A program made the translations under genes and the position numbers. 5,378 nucleotides of DNA from Nocardioidaceae bacterium (lineage in GTDB: Bacteria > Actinomycetota > Actinomycetes > Propionibacteriales > Nocardioidaceae), in the NCBI GenBank assembly GCA_013813125.1, contig JACCSH010000152.1, positions 1 through 5,378 on the forward strand. Reading direction: 5' to 3'. The stretch's first letter is position 1. The number at the start of each line of letters is the position of its first letter. This document shows, in pieces, positions 1 to 5,378 of this stretch. The notes under the pieces are model-generated. The model was not told where the DNA came from, searched no databases, and worked only from the letters and a program-made list of their open reading frames with translations.

Positions 1-1009
1 GCATCTTCTCCGACTCGCTGCCCGGCAGGTAGCCGAGCTCTTGGCCCCCTACGGCGAAGAGAGGGCGGAACACGACTACCTTCTTGTGCTGACGCCGCTC
101 CAGCACGGCCTCGAGTCCGGCGCACAGTGCCAGCGCGGACTTACCGGTACCAGCTCGACCGCCGAGCGACACGATGCCAATGTCGGGGTCGAGCAAAAGG
201 TCGAGCGCCACTCGCTGCTCAGCCGATCGCCCTCGCAAGCCGAACACGTCGCGGTCACCGCGGACCAGCTTGACGCGCTTATCGGCCGTCACCCGCCCGA
301 GTGCGCTTCCTCGTTCTGACAACAGCACCAGTCCGGTATGACAGGGAAGGTCGCGAGCTCTGTCGAGGTCGATGGTTCCTTCGTCGTACAAGCCGTCGAT
401 GTCACTGCTCGTGACATCCACTTCGGCCATGCCAGTGAAGCCGGACTCCACCGCGAGTTCGGCCCGGTACTCCTCGGCGTTCAAACCGACCGACGAGGCC
501 TTGACCCGCATCGGGAGATCCTTGGATACGAGCGTGACGTCGAAGCCTTCAGCCCTCAAGCTGAGCGCCACTGCGAGGATGCGGGTGTCGTTGTCGCCGA
601 GTCGGAACCCCGCCGGCAGCACCGAGGTGTCGCTGTGGTTGAGCTCGACGCGCAGGCTGCCGCCATCGAGGCCGATGGGCACCGGTGCATCCAAACGACC
701 GTGCACGATGCGCAGTTCATCGAGGCTGCGCAACGCCGCCCGAGCGAAATATCCGAGTTCAGGGTGGGCCCGCTTGCCCTCGAGCTCGGTGATCACGACA
801 AGCGGCAAGACGACCTCGTGCTCGTGGAACCGTTTCAACGCCGCCGGGTCAGCGAGCAGAACACTGGTGTCCAGCACATAGGTGCGCCTCCCGGTCTCCA
901 CCGGGGCGTTGGCGATGCTGTGCGTCGTCCGTGGCTTCTTCCCGCTGCTTGCTCGTGAGCTCTTCCTGGCGGTGGCAGTTCGTGCGTCGGCGCGGGCAGC
1001 AGCAGCCAT
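1..1009 (-). CDS. phoH2: PhoH family protein with N-terminal PIN domain (PhoH2 type), C-terminus missing
   Basis: This is a cytoplasmic PIN-PhoH protein. The family is known as a sequence-specific RNase coupled to an ATP-dependent RNA helicase. The 336 visible residues begin with a basic, Ala/Ser-rich tail (1-42). A PIN domain follows with acidic candidates D47 (YVLDTSVLL), E75 ([10 protein letters not shown]), D139/D141 (GDNDTRIL) and D164 (VSKDLPMR). The PhoH P-loop is GGRAGTGKS at 283-291, followed by the PhoH signature GQELGYLPG at 322-330. The Walker B motif and C-terminus lie beyond position 1; the family is usually about 430-450 residues. The ATG at 1009 is preceded by GAGGA six bases upstream and by an in-frame TGA at 1021-1019, so the start is well supported. 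It lies downstream of the prenyltransferase on the same strand, across a 223-bp gap. Family assignment is very secure; the RNA target is unknown. Confidence 0.96.
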   Translation of the reverse strand, partial: MAAAARADARTATARKSSRASSGKKPRTTHSIANAPVETGRRTYVLDTSVLLADPAALKRFHEHEVVLPLVVITELEGKRAHPELGYFARAALRSLDELRIVHGRLDAPVPIGLDGGSLRVELNHSDTSVLPAGFRLGDNDTRILAVALSLRAEGFDVTLVSKDLPMRVKASSVGLNAEEYRAELAVESGFTGMAEVDVTSSDIDGLYDEGTIDLDRARDLPCHTGLVLLSERGSALGRVTADKRVKLVRGDRDVFGLRGRSAEQRVALDLLLDPDIGIVSLGGRAGTGKSALALCAGLEAVLERRQHKKVVVFRPLFAVGGQELGYLPGSESEKM

Positions 1010-1232
1010 GGGACTTCCTCAAGGACCGCGCGTGCATCACCCGCCCGGTCCTGGTTAGTAGGACCGGGAGCCTCTCGCCAGCGGGCACGCTGACAGCCCT
1101 GGTCGTCGATGCACGGTTGGCCTCCCGAGACGCAGGAAACGCTGCCTGTCGTCGAGTTCGACGCTACGACCCTTCCGTGTCGAGGCTATGGCGACACGCC
1201 CAACAGCCGGTGCCGTGCAAGGAGTCGACTGC
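1010..1232 (-). other. Non-coding leader/intergenic region upstream of phoH2
   Basis: This 223-bp gap lies between the uppS stop and the phoH2 start, both on the minus strand. It contains the hairpin at 1044-1068 and the phoH2 ribosome binding site. I found no convincing conventional small ORF ending at the phoH2 start, although mycobacterial phoH2 genes are described with an upstream small antitoxin gene (phoAT). No clear -35/-10 pair could be chosen with confidence. TAGCGT on the minus strand around 1165 has a TANNNT form but lacks a well-spaced -35. Confidence 0.6.
1044..1068 (-). terminator. Perfect 9-bp G+C-rich hairpin in the phoH2 leader (terminator or attenuator)
   Basis: CCCGGTCCT at 1044-1052 pairs exactly with AGGACCGGG at 1060-1068 around a 7-base loop. 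No U-tract follows on either strand. It lies 165 bases past the uppS stop and 34 bases before the phoH2 ATG. It could be a factor-assisted or U-less terminator for uppS, an attenuator of phoH2, or an mRNA processing/stability element. The structure is certain; its role is inferred. Confidence 0.5.
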
Positions 1233-1997
1233 TCAGGCGCCGAAGCGGCGGCTGCGGGCGGCGTAGTCGCGGATGGCGCGAAGGAAGTCGGTACGTCGGA
1301 AATCGGGCCACATGGCCTCGCAGAAATAGAACTCGCTGTGTGCGCTCTGCCAGAGCAGGAAGCCTGACATGCGCTGTTCGCCGGAGGTGCGGATCACCAG
1401 ATCGGGGTCCGGTTGGCCGCGGGTGTACAGGTGCTCGGCGATGTGTTCGACGTCGATGAACTCAGCCAGCTCCTCGATCGTGGTCCCTTGCGCGGCGTGC
1501 TCGTGCAACAGGGATCGTACGGCGTCGGCCAGCTCGCGTCTGCCGCCGTACGCCACGGCGATGTTGACCGTCATGCCCGCCACGTCACCGGTGGATTCTG
1601 CCGCCGTCTTGAGCCTGACGGCTGTAGCGGCAGGCAGCATGTCGAGCGCACCCACGGGGTTTATTCGCCACCGACGCTCCGCGGCAAGCGTGTCGACAAG
1701 ATTCTCGATGACCCGCATCAACGGCTCGATCTCGTCCGCAGGTCGGGTGAGGTTGTCGGTCGACAGCAGCCACAGGGTGACGACCTTTACCTGCAACTGG
1801 TCGCACCAACCGAGGAACTCCTCGATCTTGTCAGCACCGGCGAGGTAGCCGCCGGAGGGCTCTTCACCGAAGGCTTTCGCCCAGCGGCGGTTACCGTCGC
1901 ACATCACGCCGATGTGCTCGGGGATGCGATCGGGGGTCAGTCGGCGCATGAGGCGGCGTTCGTAAACGTCATAGGCAAGTGACCACACCGACGCCAC
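1233..1997 (-). CDS. uppS: Isoprenyl transferase, (2Z,6E)-farnesyl diphosphate synthase-like cis-prenyltransferase
   Basis: This soluble or membrane-associated enzyme condenses isopentenyl diphosphate with an allylic diphosphate in cis, feeding polyprenyl-phosphate lipid carriers for cell wall synthesis. In the 254-residue product, the diphosphate-binding signature CDGNRRWAK lies at 33-41. LLSTDNLTRP is at 77-86, AYGGRRE at 149-155, and the C-terminal signature containing RTSGEQR (203-209) spans about 197-225. CDGNRRW in place of the usual MDGNGRW, and LLSTDNL in place of FSTENW, resemble the actinobacterial Rv1086 group, which makes short-chain Z-farnesyl diphosphate. Product length cannot be proved here. 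I chose the GTG at 1997 because AGGGAG lies six bases upstream. A GTG at 2024 is in frame but has no comparable site. The N-terminal VWSLAYDVYERRL helix fits Rv1086-type proteins. It is divergent from hlyIII and upstream of phoH2. Confidence 0.95.
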   Translation of the reverse strand: MASVWSLAYDVYERRLMRRLTPDRIPEHIGVMCDGNRRWAKAFGEEPSGGYLAGADKIEEFLGWCDQLQVKVVTLWLLSTDNLTRPADEIEPLMRVIENLVDTLAAERRWRINPVGALDMLPAATAVRLKTAAESTGDVAGMTVNIAVAYGGRRELADAVRSLLHEHAAQGTTIEELAEFIDVEHIAEHLYTRGQPDPDLVIRTSGEQRMSGFLLWQSAHSEFYFCEAMWPDFRRTDFLRAIRDYAARSRRFGA

Positions 1998-2003
1998 GGG
2001 ACG

Positions 2004-2009
2004 CTCCCT
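2004..2009 (-). promoter_or_regulatory. Ribosome binding site deciding the uppS start
   Basis: AGGGAG on the minus strand ends six bases before GTG 1997. The alternative GTG at 2024 would place this site inside the coding region, so it favours the shorter 254-residue product. Confidence 0.65.
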
Positions 2010-2058
2010 CGATTGTGACGACACCTTCGGGGGGATTGCCGCGCTCGAGGCGCTGGCA

Positions 2059-2087
2059 ACCCTACTTCTTCGTTGAGGCTACCGGTC
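2059..2087 (-). promoter_or_regulatory. Possible uppS promoter
   Basis: On the minus strand, TAGGGT (2064-2059) fits the actinobacterial TANNNT -10 pattern. Seventeen bases upstream is GACCGG (2087-2082), a poor -35. Transcription would start near 2052, about 55 bases before GTG 1997. The -10 match is plausible but alone is common by chance. Confidence 0.25.
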
Positions 2088-2143
2088 TCGGCTTCCAGTT
2101 ACCCGGATTACTGAGTTCTCGGGCGACCACTTTTGGAGCCCAT

Positions 2144-2155
2144 TACGGTAGCAGT
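2144..2155 (+). promoter_or_regulatory. Candidate -10 element for a leaderless hlyIII transcript
   Basis: TACGGT at 2144-2149 fits TANNNT. Its last T lies exactly at -7 relative to the GTG at 2156. There is no Shine-Dalgarno motif close to that GTG: the nearest GGAG, near 2135, is too far away. This is the arrangement expected of leaderless mRNAs, which are frequent in actinobacteria. No good -35 was seen. Confidence 0.4.
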
Positions 2156-2833
2156 GTGGTCAGTCATCCGGGTGAACTGCTCAAGGAAGCAGCGCGTGAC
2201 ATCAAGCCCAAGCTCCGCGGCTGGCTGCACCTGGCCATCTTCCCGATCAGTCTGGCCGCCGGAGTCGTGTTGATTCTCCTGTCTCCCGACAGCACCACCA
2301 GGGTGGCCTCAGCGATCTTCGCGGTGTCGTCCACCTCGCTGTTCGGCGTATCGGCGCTGTTCCATCGCGGACAATGGGCTCCCCACTGGCATGGCGTGCT
2401 GCGGCGACTCGACCACTCCAACATCTTCTTGCTGATCGCAGGGACATACACGCCGTTTGCCCTGATGCTCCTCGATGGAGCAAGTGCCCGGTTGCTGCTG
2501 ACCTTGGTTTGGGGCGGCGCCCTGCTCGGCATCGCGTTCCGGGTTTTCTGGATCGGGGCGCCGCGCTGGCTCTACTTGCCGATATACATCGGGCTGGGAT
2601 GGGCGGCGGTCTTCTGGCTCGGTGACTTCGCCCGCTCAGCCGGGCCTGTGGTCGTAACGCTGATCGTCGTTGGCGGACTGCTGTACTCGCTGGGCGGGCT
2701 GGTCTATGGCCTGCGTCGGCCGAACCCGATCCCTCATTGGTTCGGCTTTCACGAGGTATTCCACAGCTTCACGATCGCTGCCTTCGCCGTCCACTACGTC
2801 GGCATCTCGATGATCGTGTACGGCGCCCGCTGA
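2156..2833 (+). CDS. hlyIII: Hemolysin III/TrhA-like membrane protein (PAQR superfamily)
   Basis: This is an integral cytoplasmic-membrane protein of 225 residues, within the usual size of the family, which is linked to membrane lipid homeostasis. Despite the name, a haemolytic role is not implied. After KLRGWLH (19-25) come about seven hydrophobic helices. The conserved motifs are SALFHR with H70, RLDHSNIFLLIAGTYTPFAL (84-103) with D86 and H87, and C-terminal HEVFH (199-203) with a further H213. H70, H199 and H203 match the expected metal-binding histidines of PAQR-type proteins. The frame stays open back to a GTG at 1979, but that would add 59 non-conserved polar residues overlapping the start of uppS. 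I therefore prefer GTG 2156, where family similarity begins. The gene is divergent from uppS, as in the mycobacterial Rv1085c/Rv1086 pair. The exact start is moderately certain; the family is very secure. Confidence 0.93.
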   Translation: MVSHPGELLKEAARDIKPKLRGWLHLAIFPISLAAGVVLILLSPDSTTRVASAIFAVSSTSLFGVSALFHRGQWAPHWHGVLRRLDHSNIFLLIAGTYTPFALMLLDGASARLLLTLVWGGALLGIAFRVFWIGAPRWLYLPIYIGLGWAAVFWLGDFARSAGPVVVTLIVVGGLLYSLGGLVYGLRRPNPIPHWFGFHEVFHSFTIAAFAVHYVGISMIVYGAR

Positions 2834-2837
2834 CACT

Positions 2838-2864
2838 GCGACCCTCGGCCGATGTCGGGTTCGC
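2838..2864 (+). terminator. Possible hlyIII terminator hairpin
   Basis: GCGACCC at 2838-2844 pairs with GGGTTCGC at 2857-2864, leaving one bulged T and a 12-base loop. It begins five bases after the hlyIII stop and ends just before the promoter of the next gene. There is no U-tract, so the termination role is inferred from position. Confidence 0.35.
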
Positions 2865-2870
2865 TGAGCA

Positions 2871-2899
2871 TTGACGGATTGCCCGATTCGGCGTAGCTT
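2871..2899 (+). promoter_or_regulatory. Near-consensus promoter of the RTX-like gene
   Basis: TTGACG at 2871-2876 is separated by exactly 17 bases from TAGCTT at 2894-2899. This is a good housekeeping sigma factor-type promoter, with the -10 fitting TANNNT. The predicted transcription start is near 2906, giving a 5' leader of about 43 bases before ATG 2949. It suggests the RTX-like gene is transcribed independently of hlyIII. Confidence 0.6.
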
Positions 2900-2948
2900 G
2901 CCCGCAGATCTGCTGTCGTGCGATGTCCCGAGATGAAGCGAGTAAGCG

Positions 2949-3695
2949 ATGACACGGCCTGGTATCGGTTCTGGTGTCGGCAGCGTTTTGCTGGTCGGTG
3001 CAATCGCGCTTGCGCCGACCGCATATGCAGCGGTGATCTATGGCACCCCCGGCGACGATCGCCTGGTCGGGACGCCGGACAGAGACGAGATCCGCGCGCG
3101 GGATGGAGACGACCGAGTGCTTGCCCGCGGCGGAAGGGACCTGGTGTTTGGTGGACGAGGTAACGACACGCTGAGGGGAGGCCAAGGCTGGGACGACATC
3201 TTCGGTGAACAGGGCAACGACGTCCTCCTCGGGAAACGGGGCATCGAACATCTGATCGGTGGAAGGGGGGACGACGTGGTCGAGGGCGGCAGGGGCCACG
3301 ACATCCTTGGCAACCCGGCGCCGAACTACGGCTTCGAGGGTGACGACATCCTGCGCGGTGGCCAACTGGCCGACTTCATTGTGGACGACAAGGGCGACGA
3401 CGTCCTGTACGGCGGCCGGGGCAAAGCCGGTGGTCCGAACCTCTTCTACATCGAGTACCTGTCCTCCGGACGGGGCGCAGATCAGGTGCACGGCGGGCCC
3501 GGCCCTGATTGGCTCATCCCGGGAGAGGGCGCAGACCTGGTGTACGGCGGGCGCGGCCCCGATGAGATCGGGCTGCGTAGGGATGGTCGCCCCGACGTCA
3601 TTCGCTGCGGAGCCGGGAACGACGTCGTCTCCTATGGCCAAAGGGATCGCCTCGACATCCTCTTCGCCTGTGAGAAGGTCAAGACCGCCCAATAG
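2949..3695 (+). CDS. Small secreted RTX-type calcium-binding repeat protein
   Basis: The product has 248 residues. A Sec signal peptide is visible: a short N-region with R3, a hydrophobic core around 10-22, and a likely signal peptidase cut after TAYA at residue 27. Nearly all of the rest is glycine/aspartate-rich nonapeptide repeats of the GGxGxDxLx type, for example GGRGNDTLR (68-76), GGRGDDVVE (104-112) and GGRGHDILG (113-121). Such repeats are known to bind Ca2+ and fold as a parallel beta-roll. The repeats are broken near 122-129 and 159-172. The C-terminal stretch IRCGAGNDVV (218-227) and ACEKV (240-244) holds the only two cysteines, C220 and C241, likely a disulphide capping the roll. 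There is no catalytic domain, sortase motif or transmembrane anchor, and no type I secretion genes lie nearby, so Sec export is inferred. The start is fixed by an in-frame TAA at 2943-2945. The ribosome binding site is weak. Function is unknown. Confidence 0.88.
   Translation: MTRPGIGSGVGSVLLVGAIALAPTAYAAVIYGTPGDDRLVGTPDRDEIRARDGDDRVLARGGRDLVFGGRGNDTLRGGQGWDDIFGEQGNDVLLGKRGIEHLIGGRGDDVVEGGRGHDILGNPAPNYGFEGDDILRGGQLADFIVDDKGDDVLYGGRGKAGGPNLFYIEYLSSGRGADQVHGGPGPDWLIPGEGADLVYGGRGPDEIGLRRDGRPDVIRCGAGNDVVSYGQRDRLDILFACEKVKTAQ
3039..3632 (+). repeat. Coding RTX nonapeptide repeat array
   Basis: Imperfect 27-base units encode Gly-Gly-x-Gly-x-Asp-type nonapeptides across residues 31-160 and 173-228. 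The clearest nucleotide-level repetition is a 54-base (two-unit) duplication: GGGCGCAG at 3473 recurs at 3527 and both are followed by closely similar sequence through the next GGCGGGC stretch. This points to recent unit duplication in the C-terminal half. Confidence 0.75.
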
Positions 3696-3738
3696 CCTAT
3701 GCAGCTGCGGTCACCGTGGAGTGGCGCCTGGACATGAG
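3696..3738. other. Convergent intergenic spacer
   Basis: This 43-bp gap lies between the TAG of the RTX-like gene and the TAA of the convergent membrane protein gene. Only short palindromic stretches, such as GCAGCTGC, are visible. I see no strong bidirectional terminator. Confidence 0.5.
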
Positions 3739-4614
3739 TTAGCCGTTCCCTACCGGACGGAAGTCGGATGCTCGCGACGCATCCTCTTGTGGCTCGGCGG
3801 CTGAGCCGCTCTCAGCGAATGCGGTCACGAGTACGAGCAGCAGGGCATACGCGGCCAGGCCAGCGGTGAACCATCCAAAGTGCGAGCTGCGGTTGGAGGG
3901 GATCTCCTCCTTGAAGACGTTGAGCAAGATGCTGCCCGCGAGAAAGGCAGTGAGCACGCTGACCACGACTGAACTGGTCGGGGCGAACAGAACAGCGAGG
4001 CCCCAGCCGACCACTAGGGCGGCTGCGAGCAGCAACCGAGGGGTCCACCGATCGAACATGTCGCCGTAGTGCTCCTGGAGTCCTCGGTCGGTCAGCACGA
4101 AGTGGAGTGCCATTGCCCCGGTGAAGAGGGCCGCGAAGGGGGCACTGATGCGCCAATCCAGCGGCAGCGTGTAGGCGATGATGGCGTTATAGACCGCGAA
4201 CGCGGCCAAGTGGAGGCGAAAGACTCCCCGGCCGCCCCGGCCACCGGTGTCGGACGCAGTCGTCGTACGGTGACTGCCCTGGTCGGTGCTTTGCTGGGCG
4301 CCTGCGCTCTGCTGCGACCGCTCGGCCAGCCGCTCGAACCCGTAAAAGACCAGAAAGCCCAGCAGGGCGACAAGGAAGATCTCCAGACCGAGAAGGGGGC
4401 TCACTTCATCCTCCTCCTGAAAGAGCTCCCGTAGCTCGCTGTTGCCTTGGGACAGCTCTGGAAGGAGGTGCAAGAACACGTAAGAGACGGCGATTCCCCC
4501 GGCAAAGGATGCAGTCGCATACTCCGGGACGAACGGGAGCCGGCGGATGCGAGGCGCGAGCAGATGGAGGGTCGCCAGGAACACGACTGACATCAGGCTC
4601 AGGGTGACGCTCAC
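3739..4614 (-). CDS. Eight-helix integral membrane protein, ZIP-transporter-like
   Basis: The product has 291 residues from the GTG at 4614. Hydrophobic segments appear near 4-20, 34-52, 74-94, 132-151, 156-174, 192-211, 216-234 and 246-267. That is eight helices, with a polar Gln/Ser/Thr/Gly-rich loop (about 95-130) between helices 3 and 4, as in ZIP metal transporters. ZIP-like details include FLHLLPEL (47-54) in helix 2, H135 and N143 in helix 4, H171 in helix 5, and E181-H182 just after it. The canonical HExxH of ZIP helix 5 is not seen, so metal transport is a guess and the protein may be a divergent or non-transporting relative. The start overlaps the upstream stop as GTGA (4614-4611), implying translational coupling to the DUF255 gene. 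The frame is open to 4665, but that would put 17 Pro/Arg-rich residues ahead of helix 1. Confidence 0.72.
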   Translation of the reverse strand: MSVTLSLMSVVFLATLHLLAPRIRRLPFVPEYATASFAGGIAVSYVFLHLLPELSQGNSELRELFQEEDEVSPLLGLEIFLVALLGFLVFYGFERLAERSQQSAGAQQSTDQGSHRTTTASDTGGRGGRGVFRLHLAAFAVYNAIIAYTLPLDWRISAPFAALFTGAMALHFVLTDRGLQEHYGDMFDRWTPRLLLAAALVVGWGLAVLFAPTSSVVVSVLTAFLAGSILLNVFKEEIPSNRSSHFGWFTAGLAAYALLLVLVTAFAESGSAAEPQEDASRASDFRPVGNG

Positions 4615-5378
4615 CGCACGTCTGCCGGAGCCGTCACCGGGAGGTCGCAGACGAAGTGGTGGCACACGTACGCCGCCGCCTGGCCATTGACCATCGTCCG
4701 GTGTCGCAGCAGCGGAACCGCGTCGTCGCCTTCGGTGTCTGTCGGCTCGGCGCCTTGTGCGACCACCACGCCCGGATGCGACAGCCGGTACGCCGCCTGA
4801 ACCAGTTCGCGGCGTCCCTGGTCACCGTCGGAGCCTACGACCGCAACCTGGCGGGGTCCGTCGAGCAGTGCCTCTCTCGCCGACAACGTCAGCCCCGCGA
4901 AACGAGCGGCCCGCTCCGCCAGGCCACTCAGTTGCTCGAGCAACGCCACGGCGGCTTCGTGGTAGCTGTTGGTGCCAGTCAGCCCGAACATGCTCAACAG
5001 AACCGTCGCGGTCATTCCCTGGCCGGATGGAGAGGCGTTGTCGGCGGGGTCCTGGGGCCGCTTGAGAAGCGTCTCGGCATCGTCAGCGGTGTCGTAGAAC
5101 CCGCCTCGACCGTCGGGAAAGCGGGTGAGCATCTGGCTCACCAGCGCCGTTGCCCGATCGAACCAGTGCCGCTCACCGGTTGCTCCGTAGAGCGCGAGAA
5201 GCCCATCGGCGGCACAGGCGTAGTCCTCAAGGACTCCAGCGGGCTCCCCAACAGCCCCGCCCCGCGAGGCTCGCCGCAGCTTGTTGTCCTCCATGAGATG
5301 TACGTCGACCAGCAGCTGCCCTGCCGCCGTCGCCGCTTCGAGATAGCGGGGTTCGGCAAGGATGACGCCGGCCTCCGC
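4611..5378 (-). CDS. DUF255/YyaL-type thioredoxin domain-containing protein, C-terminal part
   Basis: Only the last 255 residues are in the window; the frame runs off the right edge without a start. Family members (YyaL, human SPATA20-like) are about 650-700 residues, with an N-terminal thioredoxin-like domain followed by an alpha/alpha-barrel domain resembling glycosidases and N-acylglucosamine 2-epimerases. This fragment is the end of the barrel. Recognisable are LEDYACAADGLLALY (50-64), the strongly conserved GGFYDTADDAETLLKRP (92-108) leading into DNASPSGQ (113-120), and the C-terminal Cys pair YVCHHFVCDLP (237-247, C239 and C244). The thioredoxin part and any CxxC motif are off-window. 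The biochemical role of the family is not established. The gene ends in a four-base overlap with the ZIP-like gene. Its position near hlyIII, uppS and phoH2 fits the mycobacterial Rv1084 neighbourhood. An internal ATG at 5294 is not a real start, because homology continues upstream of it. Confidence 0.93.
   Translation of the reverse strand, partial: AEAGVILAEPRYLEAATAAGQLLVDVHLMEDNKLRRASRGGAVGEPAGVLEDYACAADGLLALYGATGERHWFDRATALVSQMLTRFPDGRGGFYDTADDAETLLKRPQDPADNASPSGQGMTATVLLSMFGLTGTNSYHEAAVALLEQLSGLAERAARFAGLTLSAREALLDGPRQVAVVGSDGDQGRRELVQAAYRLSHPGVVVAQGAEPTDTEGDDAVPLLRHRTMVNGQAAAYVCHHFVCDLPVTAPADVR

Noticed and set aside
338..958. Long plus-strand frame of 206 codons opposite phoH2.
   Set aside because: The minus strand here encodes unmistakable PIN and PhoH motifs. 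The plus frame has no recognisable domain and is a high-G+C shadow.
849..1088. A 79-codon minus-strand frame across the phoH2 start, considered as a phoAT-like antitoxin gene.
   Set aside because: It overlaps phoH2 by about 160 bases in another frame, runs through the hairpin, and is Arg/Cys-rich shadow-like sequence with no good ribosome binding site for its first codon.
1100..1230. Search for a tRNA or small structured RNA in the uppS-phoH2 gap, prompted by a GTTCGA-like T-loop motif near 1160.
   Set aside because: No acceptor stem or anticodon arm could be built around it; only 4-bp stems were found.
1369..1982. Two overlapping plus-strand frames (1369-1848 and 1413-1982) opposite uppS.
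   Set aside because: Both are shadows of the strongly conserved cis-prenyltransferase on the minus strand.
1979..2155. N-terminal extension of hlyIII to the GTG at 1979.
   Set aside because: The added 59 residues are polar and unlike the family. They overlap the uppS start and would leave no room for a divergent promoter.
3039..3632. Repeat array considered as a CRISPR or other non-coding tandem repeat.
   Set aside because: The period is 27 bases with no conserved repeat/spacer alternation. The repetition is explained by RTX nonapeptides in one open frame.
2769..3692. A 307-codon open frame on the minus strand, antisense to the RTX-like gene and the end of hlyIII.
   Set aside because: The regular GGC/GAC-rich repeat codons of the RTX gene keep the opposite frame free of stops and yield a repetitive DVV-rich translation. 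The sense frame has a signal peptide, a promoter and a known repeat fold.
4615..4665. N-terminal extension of the ZIP-like protein to 4665.
   Set aside because: It would overlap the DUF255 gene by 55 bases and add a Pro/Arg-rich stretch before the first helix. The GTGA overlap at 4611-4614 is a standard coupled start.

Overview
The window is high-G+C DNA with GTG starts, strong third-position G/C and actinobacterial gene families throughout. It most resembles a chromosomal core region of an actinobacterium. A member of the Propionibacteriales (Nocardioides-like) would fit, but that placement is an inference from overall look only. No mobile element, tRNA, rRNA, CRISPR array or integrase was seen.

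Layout, left to right. (1) Positions 1-1009, minus: a PhoH2-type PIN-PhoH protein (RNase plus ATPase), missing its C-terminus at the window edge. (2) 1010-1232: a non-coding leader with a perfect 9-bp G+C-rich hairpin. (3) 1233-1997, minus: a cis-prenyltransferase of the short-chain (Z-farnesyl diphosphate synthase-like) actinobacterial type. (4) 1998-2155: a divergent regulatory region. (5) 2156-2833, plus: a hemolysin III/TrhA-like seven-helix membrane protein, possibly translated from a leaderless mRNA. (6) 2834-2948: a spacer with a hairpin and a near-consensus promoter. (7) 2949-3695, plus: a small secreted RTX-type calcium-binding repeat protein. (8) 3739-4614, minus: an eight-helix, ZIP-like membrane protein. 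(9) 4611-5378, minus: the C-terminal part of a DUF255/YyaL-type thioredoxin-domain protein, which overlaps gene 8 by four bases.

The order DUF255 protein / hemolysin III / cis-prenyltransferase / phoH2, with hemolysin III divergent from the prenyltransferase, matches what I recall of the Mycobacterium tuberculosis Rv1084-Rv1085c-Rv1086-Rv1095 region. The window therefore looks like an ancestral actinobacterial block. Two genes, the RTX-like protein and the ZIP-like protein, sit between the DUF255 gene and hlyIII and seem to be lineage-specific additions.

Nothing here is an obvious new multi-gene system. The parts that most deserve a second look are the translationally coupled DUF255/ZIP-like pair, the small secreted RTX protein with its own promoter, the hairpin leader of phoH2, and the leaderless-looking hlyIII start.
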